A DNA stretch of 64,000 bases from Tipula vernalis (lineage: Eukaryota; Arthropoda; Insecta; Diptera; Tipulidae). Location: the NCBI GenBank assembly GCA_958295665.1, contig OY282558.1, forward strand, positions 331,673,106 to 331,737,105, given 5' to 3'. Below the pieces are notes generated by a model. That model did no database searches. It saw only the letters and a program-made list of their open reading frames with translations, and was not told where the DNA came from. Shown in pieces: positions 12,662 through 24,030 of this stretch; the stretch's first letter is position 1, and every line of letters starts with the position of its first letter. The position numbers were made by a program, and so were the translations under genes.

Positions 12662-13770
12662 ATTGAAAACTACAGGCCCATTTCTCTCTAAATGCATTTA
12701 GTAAAATTTTTGAAAAACTTGTGTTGACTTTAATATTTCAAGAAGTAAATCTAGTATTAGTAGCTCACAGCATGGATTTTACGAAAAACGCTCAGTTTTG
12801 ACAAACCTTCTGGAATTATCAAGTTACACGTTTTGACACAGTATCTCACGATGTTCTCATAAAAAAATGCTACAAAATAGGACTTTCTGATAAATTATTT
12901 ATTTGGTTATCTTCGTATCTTAGCGATAGGTTTGTAAAAGTAAAATTTAATGAACAAATTTCAAGACCATTTTTAGCTACTTCCGGTGTTCAGCAAGGTT
13001 CTACTCTTGGGCCTCTTTTATTCACGATATTCATTAACATCTGTTTTATGGGGATGATTTGAAAATGTTTAGAGGAATTACCAATGAGACTGCTCTTCTG
13101 TCTCTGCAAATGGATCTTGATAAACTGCAAAATTGGTGCCTTTATAAATAAACTTAATTTGAATACTGAGAAATGTTTGATGATTACCTTTACTAAAAAA
13201 ATTCGCCCGTTATTAGTCAGTTATTATATTGCAAATTTTAACTTTTTTTTGACACCAAATTGATATTTGAAAAACACATTGACTTAATTTGCGCGAAACC
13301 ACATAAAATTCTTGGGTTTATTTCTCGCAGAGGAAGAGAATTTCGTAATCCCGAAGTCCTAACAATATTATACAATAGTCTAGTAAGAAGTAAAATAGAA
13401 TATGCTTGGCAAATTTGGAACCCATTCTACGAAATTTATAGTGAGCAAGTTGAGCGTGTGCAAAGGAAATTTACGAAGTTCCTATATTACTAGACTTAAG
13501 ATATTTAGCATGGCAAGCTTTCTGAATAGGAGGCTAGTGTTAGACGATTTATTTCTTCTCAAACTTTTAAATCCTAAAATTGATACCGTCGTCCTAAGTG
13601 ATGTAAATTTCTATATTGCAGGATACTTGCTCAGAAACAATCAACTATTCTTACCTGTAGAGTCGCGAACAAATCTAGGTTTTGCGAATCCACTATCCAG
13701 ACTTCAGCGCCAAGGTCGTTGCTAGAAGGAGACCAGCAATATATGATACCACAGTGTTAAAGTTAACCTT
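12662..13770 (+). pseudogene. LINE RT and C-terminal domain remnant
   Basis: Pieces in several frames give AFSKIFEKLV, FDTVSHDVLIKK (first catalytic Asp region), GVQQGSTLGPLLF, and near 13050 FYGDDLKMF, the second catalytic motif, in which both Asp residues are kept. Downstream frames at 13260-13493 and 13402-13725 encode the thumb and C-terminal part (EYAWQIWNPFY and a basic tail). Several frameshifts and a small deletion before the FYGDD motif make it inactive. The element seems to end near 13770, but no clear tail was found. Confidence 0.85.
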
Positions 13771-14321
13771 AAGTTGCCTTCAATACAAGATAGAATATTG
13801 AGATCAACAAATCAACACATTACAGTAGAATAGAGTAGATCTCAACAGTCCAAAACTCCACAGGCTTTTTGATTGGAAGGTACCGAACAATTCATTTTTC
13901 AACATACAGTTTGGTTTTTTTCATCCGATTTAGTTTTTCCAAACAATATTTCTACCATTTTGAAATTGTATCTTCTGCCTTTTCGTCTGATAATTTTTAT
14001 TTTTTTTAATTAAACAAAAACATCTTCAGATAAGTAAAACTAAAACTAACTTCATTCGGTGCACCCACCCTTTAATCGGAATATAACCAGAAAATAAATG
14101 TATTTTGCTAATGAGTTAAACCATTCATGTGAATATTCTAGGATGTCTTGAAGACGTACATACTATCATATTCAAAAGTGTTTGAGCAAGCAACATTTTT
14201 AGTGCAACGACGTAGCACAAACTAATAATTCATTTTTCAAAATTAACAATTTTAATTAGTTATTCTGCTTTACATCCCAATAAAAAAATATTAATTTTAA
14301 TTAAATCTTATTTCCGATCGA
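13771..14321. other. AT-rich spacer after the LINE
   Basis: No coding or repeat structure recognised. Confidence 0.4.
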
Positions 14322-14379
14322 ATTGATCTGAGTACTAAAAACCTATGTAAAAACACAGATTTTTAGTACTCAGATCAAT
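14322..14379. repeat. hairpin, 20 bp perfect arms
   Basis: ATTGATCTGAGTACTAAAAA at 14322-14341 is exactly reverse-complemented at 14360-14379 with an 18-base loop. Outside the arms TCTTATTT on the left pairs with AAATAAGA on the right after indels. This may be a tiny palindromic element or the fused ends of one. Confidence 0.7.
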
Positions 14380-14539
14380 CAGATTGATTAGATCATAAAT
14401 AAGAAACACAGCATATGAATGGAAAAATATTATACAATGCAATGATTTTACGGAAATTTCTTAATTATATAGAGTGTCATCTGTTGTCAGACATTATAAA
14501 CTTATTTGAGCAACAGACAATTTTTAGTACAAATTTGAG

Positions 14540-14830
14540 ACGTCCCTGCCGGCCATGAGTAATGCAAACGTTCATTTTACGAAGAGTCCCTGCTACTAAA
14601 GTGTTCGTAAACGTTACGCTAAAAATGAGTAGATATGTTACATAAATGATACTTTTGTCACATGAGAAGTGAAACAAATTTGCGAAGACTTATGTATGTA
14701 TTGGTTTATAAAAAGGTATTCGTAATGTGTACACATTTTACGAAACATTTTTGAACTCACATGGGCGTAACATTTATGAGCCTTCTAAAATAAACATTAC
14801 GTACGGTTTGAGTATTATTCCGCAAATAAT
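14540..14830. repeat. GTTCGTAAACGTTAC repeat family, copy 1
   Basis: Shares with 15335-15570 the blocks GTGTTCGTAAACGTTAC, ACTTTTGTCACATGAGAAG, GTGAAACAAATTTGCGAAGA and a closing segment with GCGTAACATT and ACGGTTT. The ends carry short inverted words (CGTAAAC/GTTTACG), as in a non-autonomous DNA element. No coding potential. Confidence 0.6.
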
Positions 14831-15334
14831 TTTAAATAAATTATTAATGAAAACAACGTATTTTGTTTTATTTTTAGCAAACATATCATTTTATTTATTT
14901 GATATTATATCAATTGATTATTAATTATACCTTTACTAAATTTTATCACATTTTGTTTTACTTATACTCATAAGTGACAAGATTATTGCTTCTTATTAAA
15001 ACATTAGATTTATTACATTTGAATTCTGGTTCAAGTTCAACTAATTCACTTAAATATTAAAAAAAAAAATAACATAATTTGTAAATAAAAATAGCTAATA
15101 ATCTATTGTATATATTGTAAATGGCGCTGTAGCTATCATTCACTAAATTGTATTTATAACCAATAAAAATTAATAACAAATTAAAAATTTACTAAATATT
15201 AATTAAATATTATTTGCTTTATCAAAAATCACATTCTGTTTAGAAATGGAATGAAGAAAACTATAAGGTTATGTAAATTCATAAACCAAATCTGAAATTG
15301 TGAAGTAGTAGTACTCTCCGGACCAGGTGTATCA

Positions 15335-15570
15335 GAAACGTACGGTTTACGAAGACTTTGCTATACTAAGGTGTTCGTAAACGTTACACTAAAACAGTAC
15401 GAATATAGTACGTAATGTGTACTTTTGTCACATGAGAAGTGAAACAAATTTGCGAAGACATTTGTATGTATTAGTATGTATAAAAGTGTTCATAATGTGT
15501 ACGCTTAAACGTAATGTTTACGAACTACTTAAGCGTAACATTGACGAACGGTTTAGTGCGAATTGCCCCA
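15335..15570. repeat. GTTCGTAAACGTTAC repeat family, copy 2
   Basis: Diverged copy of 14540-14830. It begins ACGTACGGTTTACGAAGAC and ends near GACGAACGGTTTAGTGCG, so the two ends are partly inverted relative to each other (CGTACGGTTTACG versus CGTAA...GACGAACGG). The region between the copies is plain AT-rich sequence. Confidence 0.6.
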
Positions 15571-15954
15571 TTTAATTAGAATAAAACAATTTTTTAAATC
15601 TTATCTTTTATTTGTATTTTTCTTCAAGTGAGCCACAACACAAGACACAACGTGCCAAATTTGTTAATTAATCTTTTTCTGAAATGAAATAAAATGTTTC
15701 AATCATAGATGAAGTACTTCGAGTATTACTTAAATACCTTTTAAAATATTCATTACAATTATTTTTATACGATATTATGGATATAGTGCTGCTCTTGAAT
15801 GCCACGAAAAACTAACAATAATTATCAGAAGTTTTTATATTTTCACAATACGACAACTTTAATTTAATTTGTACAAAAAAAATTGAAAATAAAACAAAGC
15901 CGCAAGATATAATTGACAGCACTGTGTATAGAGAATGTAAATGTAGTAGTGTAT

Positions 15955-16090
15955 TATAAAAAAAAGCGTTCGTAAACTGTTCGTACGCTGTACATTTTTG
16001 CTGTATACATTTTTGCGCCGGGAGGGTAGTACCGCATATAAAAAACCGTTCGTAAACTGTTCGTAAGTGGTTCAATTTTTATGTATACTT
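15955..16090. repeat. two-unit tandem of CGTTCGTAAACTGTTCGTA
   Basis: Two ~48 bp units, near 15962-16010 and 16040-16090, share CGTTCGTAAACTGTTCGTA and TTTTT...TGTATAC. They are related in wording to the repeats at 14.5 and 15.3 kb. The 87-codon minus-strand frame here is a by-product. Confidence 0.55.
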
Positions 16091-17996
16091 TTTTGGCTGT
16101 AGCATCACATCTAATATAATATTCCACAGCTTGTGCTTAAATTGAAACTGTCAAAATCAAGTAAACAAAAATTAAATTGGTGGTGGTAAGCTAAATAATT
16201 CGATAAACAAATTATAGGAACAAAAGAAGCGTCCGATGGACAATTAATTCAGGTATGGTAATATAAATGGTAATTACATTCGCGATCAAACAATTTTCTG
16301 TGTGTTCTCTTTTGTTTTTAGGTTATAATCCTGGATCTCAATATTCCATTGGAATTTATGAATTGCAATGCAAACAATATTGCTTAGGAAAACTTATGGA
16401 ATATTACACAAATTGGGATTCAATATGAGGTTGTATACCTACAAATTTATATTTTTAGCGATTGCTATATGATGTTCAGGCGTCGATTCAGCAAATGTAA
16501 GCATATCAGCAAATGTATGCATATGATTTTTTTCCAGGATGATTAATTTTTAAGTTGAATATTTGAGCACCCTATAATTAAAACCCTAAAGATTTTTTTG
16601 TGTGATTTGAATATATGTACATTTAACCAATTTTTCAATAAACTGGATAATAATTACGTTTGGATACACTACTTTGGGGTGTTGGAATCTTAATGAGTCA
16701 GAAAACTGACTAGTCGAAAAAATGTGAAACCATTTCTCATTCTCATTAGCCATATAACGAGAAATCGGCCTCAGGATAAAATTTAGATTCAAAATTATGC
16801 GGGTTTACATGAAATAACTTTAGTGAGCTGGTAACAAAACCGTGTGGACTAAGATCTCTAGATGAGTTTATTTATCAACTAATTTTTGGACCAGTTAGAA
16901 CTATAATAAAACAGAAAATGACTAAATCACTATTTAATTAGCCAAAAATAATTTTGAATTTATTTGATTTACTGTGATTAAATCAATTGTAGCTTTTCTT
17001 AGAATTAAAATTATTATTCATTTTCAAAAATCTATTATTTATATGTATACATAAATTTTAAAGCAGTTTGGGCGGTGTTGCTATTAAAAATTTAACTTGC
17101 ACAAATACTTTTGAGTATTATGGTAAGTGCAGACAGAATACGTGAAACAACCACAGAAACACTTTTGTGTGGTGTGCACTGTATAAAAAATGAATTTACT
17201 TTCGCGAATATTGCGACATTTAATGTAATTTGGCATCACACATTACTGAGTACCGTACAAATCATTGATATTTCGTAACGTAAATTATGGTCGAACCCCG
17301 GAAACTGTACACATACAAAAAATTATTTTAAAATGAATTGATCTAGTGTTATTGAACTCATAAATATTAAAATGTACAGACATGTCACTTATACAATAGG
17401 TATTTGGCAAACAATTTGGATTTCAAATGACTATTATTTAGTAACTAACACATGTATAATGTATTATGGTTGTTAAAAATTGTATGTTATATTAAAGAAG
17501 GTTTGTATATTCAAAATAAATAAACACCTGGTATAAATCTGAAAAAATTTAGCACATGCCAGTCCAAACAACTTTAATCTAACATGCCCAATTCAAATGA
17601 CATTTGGATGTAAACACATTTGCACATTTTTCTAAATTAATTTACAATGTCTGTACTATACTGTCCAATATATGTTGAGACGCCCATTCAAACACTAACA
17701 TATTTGAAATTCTAGTGAAATATCAATTTATTAAAAAATACACAACCAAACCGCGGAAAGAAATAAAGAAAAACTGCAAATAAGCACATTTTTAAAATAT
17801 TTCGAGTTAGCAAAAAAAAAAAAACCTACGCAACACAGATCGACAATCTTTAGTATTTTAGTAAATTTCATCTATGTTTATCTTTATAAATTCTTAATAT
17901 TAATTAATTAAAATGATTTTATCAGAATGTTTTAAGCTTAACGAGAAATAAAATTCAGCCAAAACCAAATTTTTTTTACGTTGAGCAAAATCGCGT
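16091..17996. other. mostly unassigned; possible small spliced frame at 16190-16430
   Basis: On the plus strand, a TTATAG acceptor-like site is followed by a 36 bp open block, then GTATGG, then a TTTGTTTTTAG acceptor-like site near 16320, then an open frame to TGA near 16428. Joined across the putative intron the frame stays open, but it is short and unlike any protein I know. The rest of the interval is AT-rich without recognisable content. Confidence 0.25.
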
Positions 17997-18599
17997 ATAC
18001 AGGGTATCCCAGAATTAATGAGAAACCCGAACGGAGTTTTCAAGAAAACAGTAAAATACCCGAATTACAGACCGCAAATAAATTTTAAGTATTACTGAAA
18101 ATTGCAAACGCAACCAAAACGCTCTTAATAATTTTTCCCCGTTTCCTCTTCATATAACTCCGTTTCCTTATCGAACATGCGATGTTTTGAATTACAACTT
18201 TTGTTAATGTTTTAATTACGCACAAACAAATGATCTTTTCACACATTTCAATAAAAGTCTTATTGTCATGCCGCGTATTTAGTCTAATTTTGAATATTCA
18301 TCTATCGCTTCCTTAGTATTTAACTGTTATACATTTGCATTTTAGTTACTTTGAAGTTAGGTCTGCCATTATATAATGTAACGATCCCAACACCAAATGG
18401 AGTAAAATACATTTGTATAGTTTAAAAACTGTGATGATGATATGGTATAATAACAACTTTGGAACCTAATTTCACGATTCAATCTACATTTTTACTTAAG
18501 ATGTCGTTTGAAGGAAACTGGGTCAGTTGGTATGACGCCTATAGGTGTTGGTATTTTATCAACATTAACTTAAACGTAAACATAATGAAAAAATATAAA

Positions 18600-19690
18600 A
18601 GGCTGGAATCTGAAAATTAACTCAACTCCCAAATCAATTCCTAACTGAACCTCTAAACTCAATCTTCAGCTCAACCTCTAACCCTATTTACAACTCATCC
18701 TCCAATTCAATCTCAACGCAATCACCAAATTAATCACCAACCCAACCCTCAACTCAATCAGCAAATCAACCCCAAATCAACTTTCAAATGAAACCTTAAC
18801 CTCATCCCAAATCAACTGTTAAATAATTTCCCACCCGAACAAATGACTTAACCACAACGCAAGCCTAACTCAACTTCAACTCAACTTAGCTCGAACGAAA
18901 TTTCAGCCCTCTACACAATCCCACATTGAATGGCCACCCCAACCCGAAAATCAACTCGATTGGAAAGGTACATGCGTCTATAAACTCAACTCAAAGCAAC
19001 TCAATCTAATCTTCAACTCAACCCTAAATTCGACCCCAAATCAATCCCTAACCGAACCCTCCCTCCAATCCAACTCAACTTCCACTGAAACCCTATTCAA
19101 CTCTAACTCGACCTCAACTCAAGCCAACCCTAAACTCAACCTTAACTTAACCCCAACTCAACCTTTAATTCAACCACAAATCAACCCTCAACCCTAAATC
19201 AACACGGTCCGAAAACTACCTTAACCTACTCCAATATCCACCGCAACCACCGACTCAAACCCTAAATAAATCCCAAACTGAACTTCAACTCAAAAATCTG
19301 CTCGGCAACTCAACTCCCCCCCTCCCCCCACAACCCTCAACTTAACGCCCACGATCCGAAAATGTACATGCGTGTATGAACTCAACTACCTACTCAATAT
19401 AAACTTAACCCCAAACTGAAAGTCCAACTCAATCATTAAATCAACGCAACTCGAAAAGCTACATGCGTACATAACACAATTCAAAACAACTCAAGCTAAC
19501 TGCCAACTCAAGCCTTAACATAAATAAATTCCCATCTTAAGTGCTGACTCCTACTCAACTTAATCTCAACTTAAATCCATCTCAACCCATACTCAACCCG
19601 GAAATGGAACCCAACTCAACCGCAAACTAGACGCCCAATTCAATTCTCAAACCAGCAATCTAGCAAACTATCTGGTACATTCGGTGTTAC
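18600..19690. repeat. degenerate CAACTCAACC-type low-complexity array
   Basis: About 1.1 kb made almost entirely of variants of CTCAACCC, AACTCAA and CTAAATCAACC, strongly depleted in G on this strand. Periodicity is irregular. It contains words like CCCTAA but no regular telomeric CCTAA array. Confidence 0.75.
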
Positions 19691-19739
19691 GGTTGTTGTC
19701 ATTGAAATTTGATTGGCATACCTTCAAAGACGGCTTTGA

Positions 19740-20035
19740 CGAATGATACGTACCATCATACAAACAAACCATCATATTACAATAACATCGATACCATCAT
19801 ACCATCTTAAAATCTTACCATCATAGAATCATATTATCTACCATACGTACTACCATACCATCATACCATCATGCCATCATACCGCCATAACATAATGTCA
19901 TCGTACAATCATACCATCTTGCCATTAAACATCATTCGATCACACCATTATTATGACAATAAACCATCACACCATCATACCATGGTATCATCCTACCATC
20001 ATATGGCACCGCGTACCAACATAACATCATACATC
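19740..20035. repeat. ACCATCAT-type simple repeat
   Basis: Dense variants of ATACCATC and ACCATCAT with insertions. The His-rich 62-codon frame at 19871-20059 is an artefact of this repeat. Confidence 0.8.
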
Positions 20036-20129
20036 AACAGTGAATTTCTTAAGTCTTAAACAATATTTGTGTACAGTTTGGTTCAAATCGATCAAGGTTT
20101 GTGGATTTGTTTAAACATCATACATACAT

Positions 20130-20290
20130 ATACATTGTAAAAACAGATTGGCGAAAAAAAACGAAAAAAAATTCTAAATCGGATAAGCCGTAATTGAGAT
20201 ACCATGGGTACCATCCAGACATCCAAACAGACGGACGGACATTTTTTTTTTTTTGCTTTTTCGGACTCAGGGACTTTCACAATGTCGAGA
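20130..20290. repeat. fragment of the TTTTTCGGACTCAGGG repeat
   Basis: Has the CAGACGGACGGACAT run followed by CTTTTTCGGACTCAGGGAC, the same wording as the right parts of the repeats at 34985-35279 and 43353-43888. Confidence 0.5.
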
Positions 20291-20599
20291 AAAGTTGTTT
20301 TGAAGAAACCAAATTTTTAGTTATTTTTGACAGGATTTTAATACTATGGTCTTTTTAGACCGAACTACATGACATCTGCTATTTTAAACAAATTTATCAA
20401 TAATCCAATTACCAGCGTTCGAACGGTGGTATGCTAATCAGCATAGCAAAGGATGCAACAATTTTCGCAAGGCCCTCAACGAAGAAAGATGATTTGTAAT
20501 TGGTTGGTGAATAATCCACATTTACGAGACTTGAAATTATTAATAAACGTAATACCGGTTAATTAGATAACAAACCGATATTTGAACGCTTGAATCTAA

Positions 20600-20870
20600 G
20601 GATGGAATTGGGTGGTTGAAGTTTAACTCATTGTAGAAGACGATGGCGGAGGTGAATCAGTAGCTTGGACAGCACGCTCGGCGGACTTAGCCCCTTTGAA
20701 AATCTTTATTTGGTGCACTCTTAAGGAACAATGGTATAACAGTCCAGTAAATAATGATAATGATGAATGAGTTACAGAATGTTGTTGGCAGATCACGGCA
20801 GAAGAATGTCAAGCCGCAGCTTGGTGTCAAATCTGTGATTAATAGGGATCAACATTTCGAAGAGCACTTA
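20600..20870 (+). pseudogene. transposase C-terminal remnant (Tc1/mariner superfamily)
   Basis: Near 20660 the frame gives WTARSADLAPLKIFIWCTLK, corresponding to the W-P-x-R-S-P-D-L-x-P-L-D-F-F-x-W motif that holds the last acidic residue of the DDE triad. It is followed by a SPVNN segment and a Cys-rich end typical of the family's tail. The D-F-F-L block has changed to K-I-F-I, so the catalytic residue appears lost. It lies inside the possible 3.2 kb TIR pair and shares its orientation. Confidence 0.6.
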
Positions 20871-21311
20871 CAAAAAACAAAACAAAAAATTTACCTCTTA
20901 CGTTCGAAAGAAGGGTCCCGCTAAGTCACATCACACTTATACCACCATCCAATAGGAAGATGGATGTAAATAATTTAGTTTTCATTACATTTGAAAACGA
21001 GCAGAAACAAAAATAATGTCGTTATTACGTCTTTTGTTAATTTTTAAATTTTCTGCAACCTTGTTTGGACGTTTCCTCGAAAACTAAACCAAACTGAGAA
21101 AAACGTTACGTGGGTTTGGAGCTTAGTTTTTTTCCCCAATTTTTTTCCTTTAAATTTGGGACACCCTATATACAATTTTCACTTAAAATTATACGTTTAT
21201 TTTTTAGCTTATACATTTTTCAATCACTTTTACAGTTTTTACAAAGTTTTGGAGTTTAGTTAAATAGAATTCGTCACGTTTTGCAAATAGAATTGAACAC
21301 CTTTTATTTTA

Positions 21312-22555
21312 TTGGGTGTGTGAATATGACTCCGCCCTTTTTTGTTAAAATAAAACACATTTTCTTGTTGAGAAAATGAGAGAATTATTTATTGAAAGTA
21401 TGCTCCATTTGCAGCTACAACTTTCCTCCATTTTTCAGGCAGTTTACGGATTCCATCTCTGAAAAAATCTTGGTCTTTGGAGGCGATCCAATCATTAAGC
21501 CAATTTTCGATCTCTGTGTGAGAACTAAACCGCTGTTCAGAAAGAAACGACTGCATCGACCGGAATAAGTAGTAATCTGAAGGAGCTATGTCTGGTGAAT
21601 TCGGCGGGTGGGGTAGAACTTCCCAGTCCTGTCCTTGTAAATAATTTTTCCTGCAACATGTGGTTTTGCATTGTCATGCTGAAAAATTAATTTGTTGTGT
21701 CTATTCACCCATTCTGGTCGTTTTTCCTCTATAGCTCGCTTCAAATGTATTAGTTGTCGTCGGTACACATAATATACCACAACTTTCTGATCCCACCAGA
21801 TACAGAGCATAACCTTATTGCAATGGATATCTCGCTGTGGTTGCGATGGACCAGCTTCACCATGCTTCACCCAATATTTTTGGCGTTTGGGATTCTCATA
21901 ATAAATCCATTTTTCATCTCCAGTAACTATCCGATGCAGAAAACCTTTTCTTTGTTATCTTTGATTCAGTATTTCACAAATGATTTTTCGACGTTCGAGG
22001 TCTCTTTCTTTTAATTCATGTGGAACCCAGTTGTTAGCTTTTTGAACCATCCGATTGTTTGTAAACGTTTTGCAACAGTTGATCGATCAACATTTAATGC
22101 TACAGCCAATTCTGATTGTGTTTGAGAAGAATCTTCAGCTAATAACGTTTCCAATTCAGCATCTTCAAATTTTTTGGGTGGTTTTCCATGCTCTTTATCT
22201 TCAATGACAAAATCATCATTTTTAAATCGTCGAAACCATTCTTTGCACGTTGTAGTCGATGGAACATGCTCACCGTAAATTTCCACAAGCAAACGATAAG
22301 TTTCCGCAGCACTTTTCTTTGCAATAAAATAATGTAATAAAACTTCCCGCAAATGATGTTTATTTGGAATAAAATTCGACATTTTGAAATAGCTAAAAAT
22401 ACTATTTGTTTACACTTCAACCAAATGTCGTATACTGCGTTTGATAGCTGACATCAAGTACTACAGAATACAAGTATTACGCATTTGTAGTTTACGTAAG
22501 CAGTAAAAATAACGACCCCAATTGAGAAAGGGCAGAGTCATATTCACACACCCAA
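21312..22555 (-). mobile_element. full-length mariner element (mauritiana-like), inactive
   Basis: Bounded by ~28 bp TIRs that start TTGGGTGTGTGAATATGACTC at both ends (left direct, right reverse-complemented, about one mismatch) and flanked by TA at 21310-21311 and 22556-22557. Length is 1244 bp, as usual for mariner. It carries a degraded transposase on the minus strand. Confidence 0.95.
21360..22382 (-). pseudogene. mariner transposase pseudogene
   Basis: Starts MSNFIPNKHHLREVLL at 22382. The N-terminal helix-turn-helix half is intact (22011-22382), with HVPSTTTCKEWFRRFK and GKPPKKFEDAELETLL. A frameshift follows. The TGDEKW catalytic segment is in another frame. The 21586-21870 frame resumes with LCIWWDQ. 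It lacks roughly 15-20 residues after YYV and then keeps FQHDNAKPH with the second Asp. The C-terminal part, with a SDYYLF-equivalent third Asp, is in a further frame. The usual length is about 345 residues. The frameshifts and internal deletion make it non-functional. Confidence 0.9.
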
Positions 22556-22557
22556 TA

Positions 22558-23044
22558 ACTAAATTCGACACACATTTTTCATTTTGCGCTCTATATAAAG
22601 AACGAGTACCAGTAGCGAGAAAGAGCTGTCCAACAAATTTAGAAATCTAGCCACCCAAAGAAACATAAAAGGTGGCTCAGAAAAAATATTTTTTAAGATG
22701 GTGAACGAAGAAGGGTGTGTCATCGCAGGTACAGCCGGAATCAATGCAAGCACAGCCAAATTCAAAATGGCTCAAGGATCAGCATGATTCATCAGTTTTT
22801 TTATAAAGGAATTTTGTAATTTATTGACGCACTGTATAATCACAGCATAATTGGTTTTTGTATTGTTCGACAAAAGAACTTTGTTTTGGAGCAGTTTAAT
22901 GTATAACAAAAAAAATATTAGATGACAAATGTCGAAAAAATTGTTTACCTTTGCTGTTTGTTGCCAAGTTGGCTTTGACTTTCTAGTCAGTTAGTCGAGG
23001 ATTAATTTTATTTTTTTATTGTTCCTTAAAATAATTATTTAAAT
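22558..23044. other. spacer with a lone Tc1-like terminal motif
   Basis: TTTATTGACGCACTGTA at about 22819-22835 resembles a Tc1-type terminus next to TA, but no partner was found. Otherwise unassigned. Confidence 0.35.
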
Positions 23045-24030
23045 ATGCCCAACCGCAATTTATCCTGCGGAAAAATCTCACGATAATACAAAAATCGGAT
23101 GACTAAATTATATTCACAGCTTTCAGAATAAAGGAGTCTCCCAAACGAAATTCCAGTTGAGAATAGACTTACTTGGAGGCTGTATTAGAAGCTGACCGTG
23201 GAGTAGGTGAGGAGTTTTATAATTTTTTTTTGGTTTGTACACTTTATTATGAATGAGCGCCGGTGCTCAAAACAGATTGTACCAAAATTTATGTCAATAT
23301 AAATAAATAAATATTGTTTGATTGTAAAGGTTTTTAACTGTGGTACTCAGTGATTCGTAAACGTAAAATTTATAATAAAGTAACAAGTAATAAGTACAGT
23401 GGTGGCATTATAATTAAGCCACAGAGCAAACAAGCAGAAAGGAAATCACTATTATGCAATCGGAACTTAGCCAAAAGCATTAATTTTGCTAAAGAACATT
23501 TAGCAAAACTTAGGGTATTTTATAATTTAATAATTTGGAGGGATGAGAGTAAATCCAAAGCGGTTGGAGGTGATGGAAGACCATATGTAAGACGGCCCCC
23601 AAATCAGGAGCTTAGCCTCTGGTATGCCAAAAAAAAAACAATTAATCATAGCAGAGCCTCAATAATGGTTTGGGGATACTTTACTTCTCGTGGAGTTGAC
23701 CTATCGTCAAAATCGATGGAATTATAAATGTAAATACTCGCTCTGAATTTATATGTTTATACGGCCTTCCACTACGGTGGCGTTATCAGTATGACAATGA
23801 GCCTAGTTATAATCTAAAAGTATGAACGGCGTATTTAGAACGGCAAAAAAACGAGAATCTATGAGGAAATGTTAAAAGACAAGTCTCACTAAGGAAACCG
23901 ATAAAAAGAGAATATTTATGGGCTCAAATTCAAGTGGTTTGGAAGAATATAACACTAGCCCAAAGTGCCTCTCTTACAAATAGTATAGGCAGGAGATGAA
24001 GCAAAAGGGTTTTCCAACCAAATAATGATT
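23045..24030 (+). pseudogene. Tc1-like transposase remnant, interrupted
   Basis: Starts near 23045 with MPNRNLSCGKIS, a Tc1-type N terminus. It is cut by a LINE 3' end at about 23219-23318. It resumes at 23350-23727 with RKSLLCNRNLAKSINFAKEH, then IIWRDESKSKAVGGDGR (the D-E-S-K catalytic segment), YVRRPPNQ and SIMVWGYF. Later pieces near 23900-24010 give the LWAQIQVVWKNIT-like C terminus. Stops and frameshifts are frequent. The middle catalytic Asp region (around 23750-23830) is lost. Confidence 0.8.
23219..23318 (+). mobile_element. LINE 3' end with GAGC stem-loop and AAATA tail
   Basis: ATGAATGAGCGCCGGTGCTC folds as GAGC-loop-GCTC. It is followed by AAAACAGATTGTACCAAAAT and then ATAAATAAATAAATA. 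The same layout occurs on the minus strand at about 39967-40050 and 63437-63525. It sits inside the Tc1 remnant, so it inserted later. Confidence 0.65.

Larger units (their letters stand above)
9700..13770 (+). mobile_element. decayed LINE (CR1/Jockey-like), interrupted at 12011-12661
   Basis: The order of parts is that of a two-ORF LINE: a short 5' leader, an ORF1 with a cysteine motif, an apurinic-type endonuclease, a reverse transcriptase and a C-terminal extension. Every part is broken by stops and frameshifts. The exact ends and target duplications could not be found. Clade placement is by remembered motifs only. Confidence 0.8.
17997..21172 (+). mobile_element. possible TIR-bounded Tc1/mariner-type element with simple-repeat filling
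   Basis: The left end reads TATACAGGGTATCCCAGAAT. The right end, reverse-complemented, reads TATATAGGGTGTCCCAAATT. These are similar over about 28 bases and sit at TA dinucleotides, as expected for Tc1/mariner-type TIRs. Between them, near 20640-20860, a plus-strand frame resembles a transposase C terminus. Much of the interior is simple-sequence DNA. The pairing of two ends 3.2 kb apart is inferred. Confidence 0.45.

Noticed and set aside
18600..19690. Interstitial telomere array
   Set aside because: CCTAA-like words occur but with no regular period; most units are CAACTCAA variants.
19871..20059. His/Ser-rich small protein
   Set aside because: It is a direct translation of the ACCATCAT simple repeat.
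22819..22835. Complete Tc1 element ending at this TIR-like word
   Set aside because: No matching inverted partner was found on either side.
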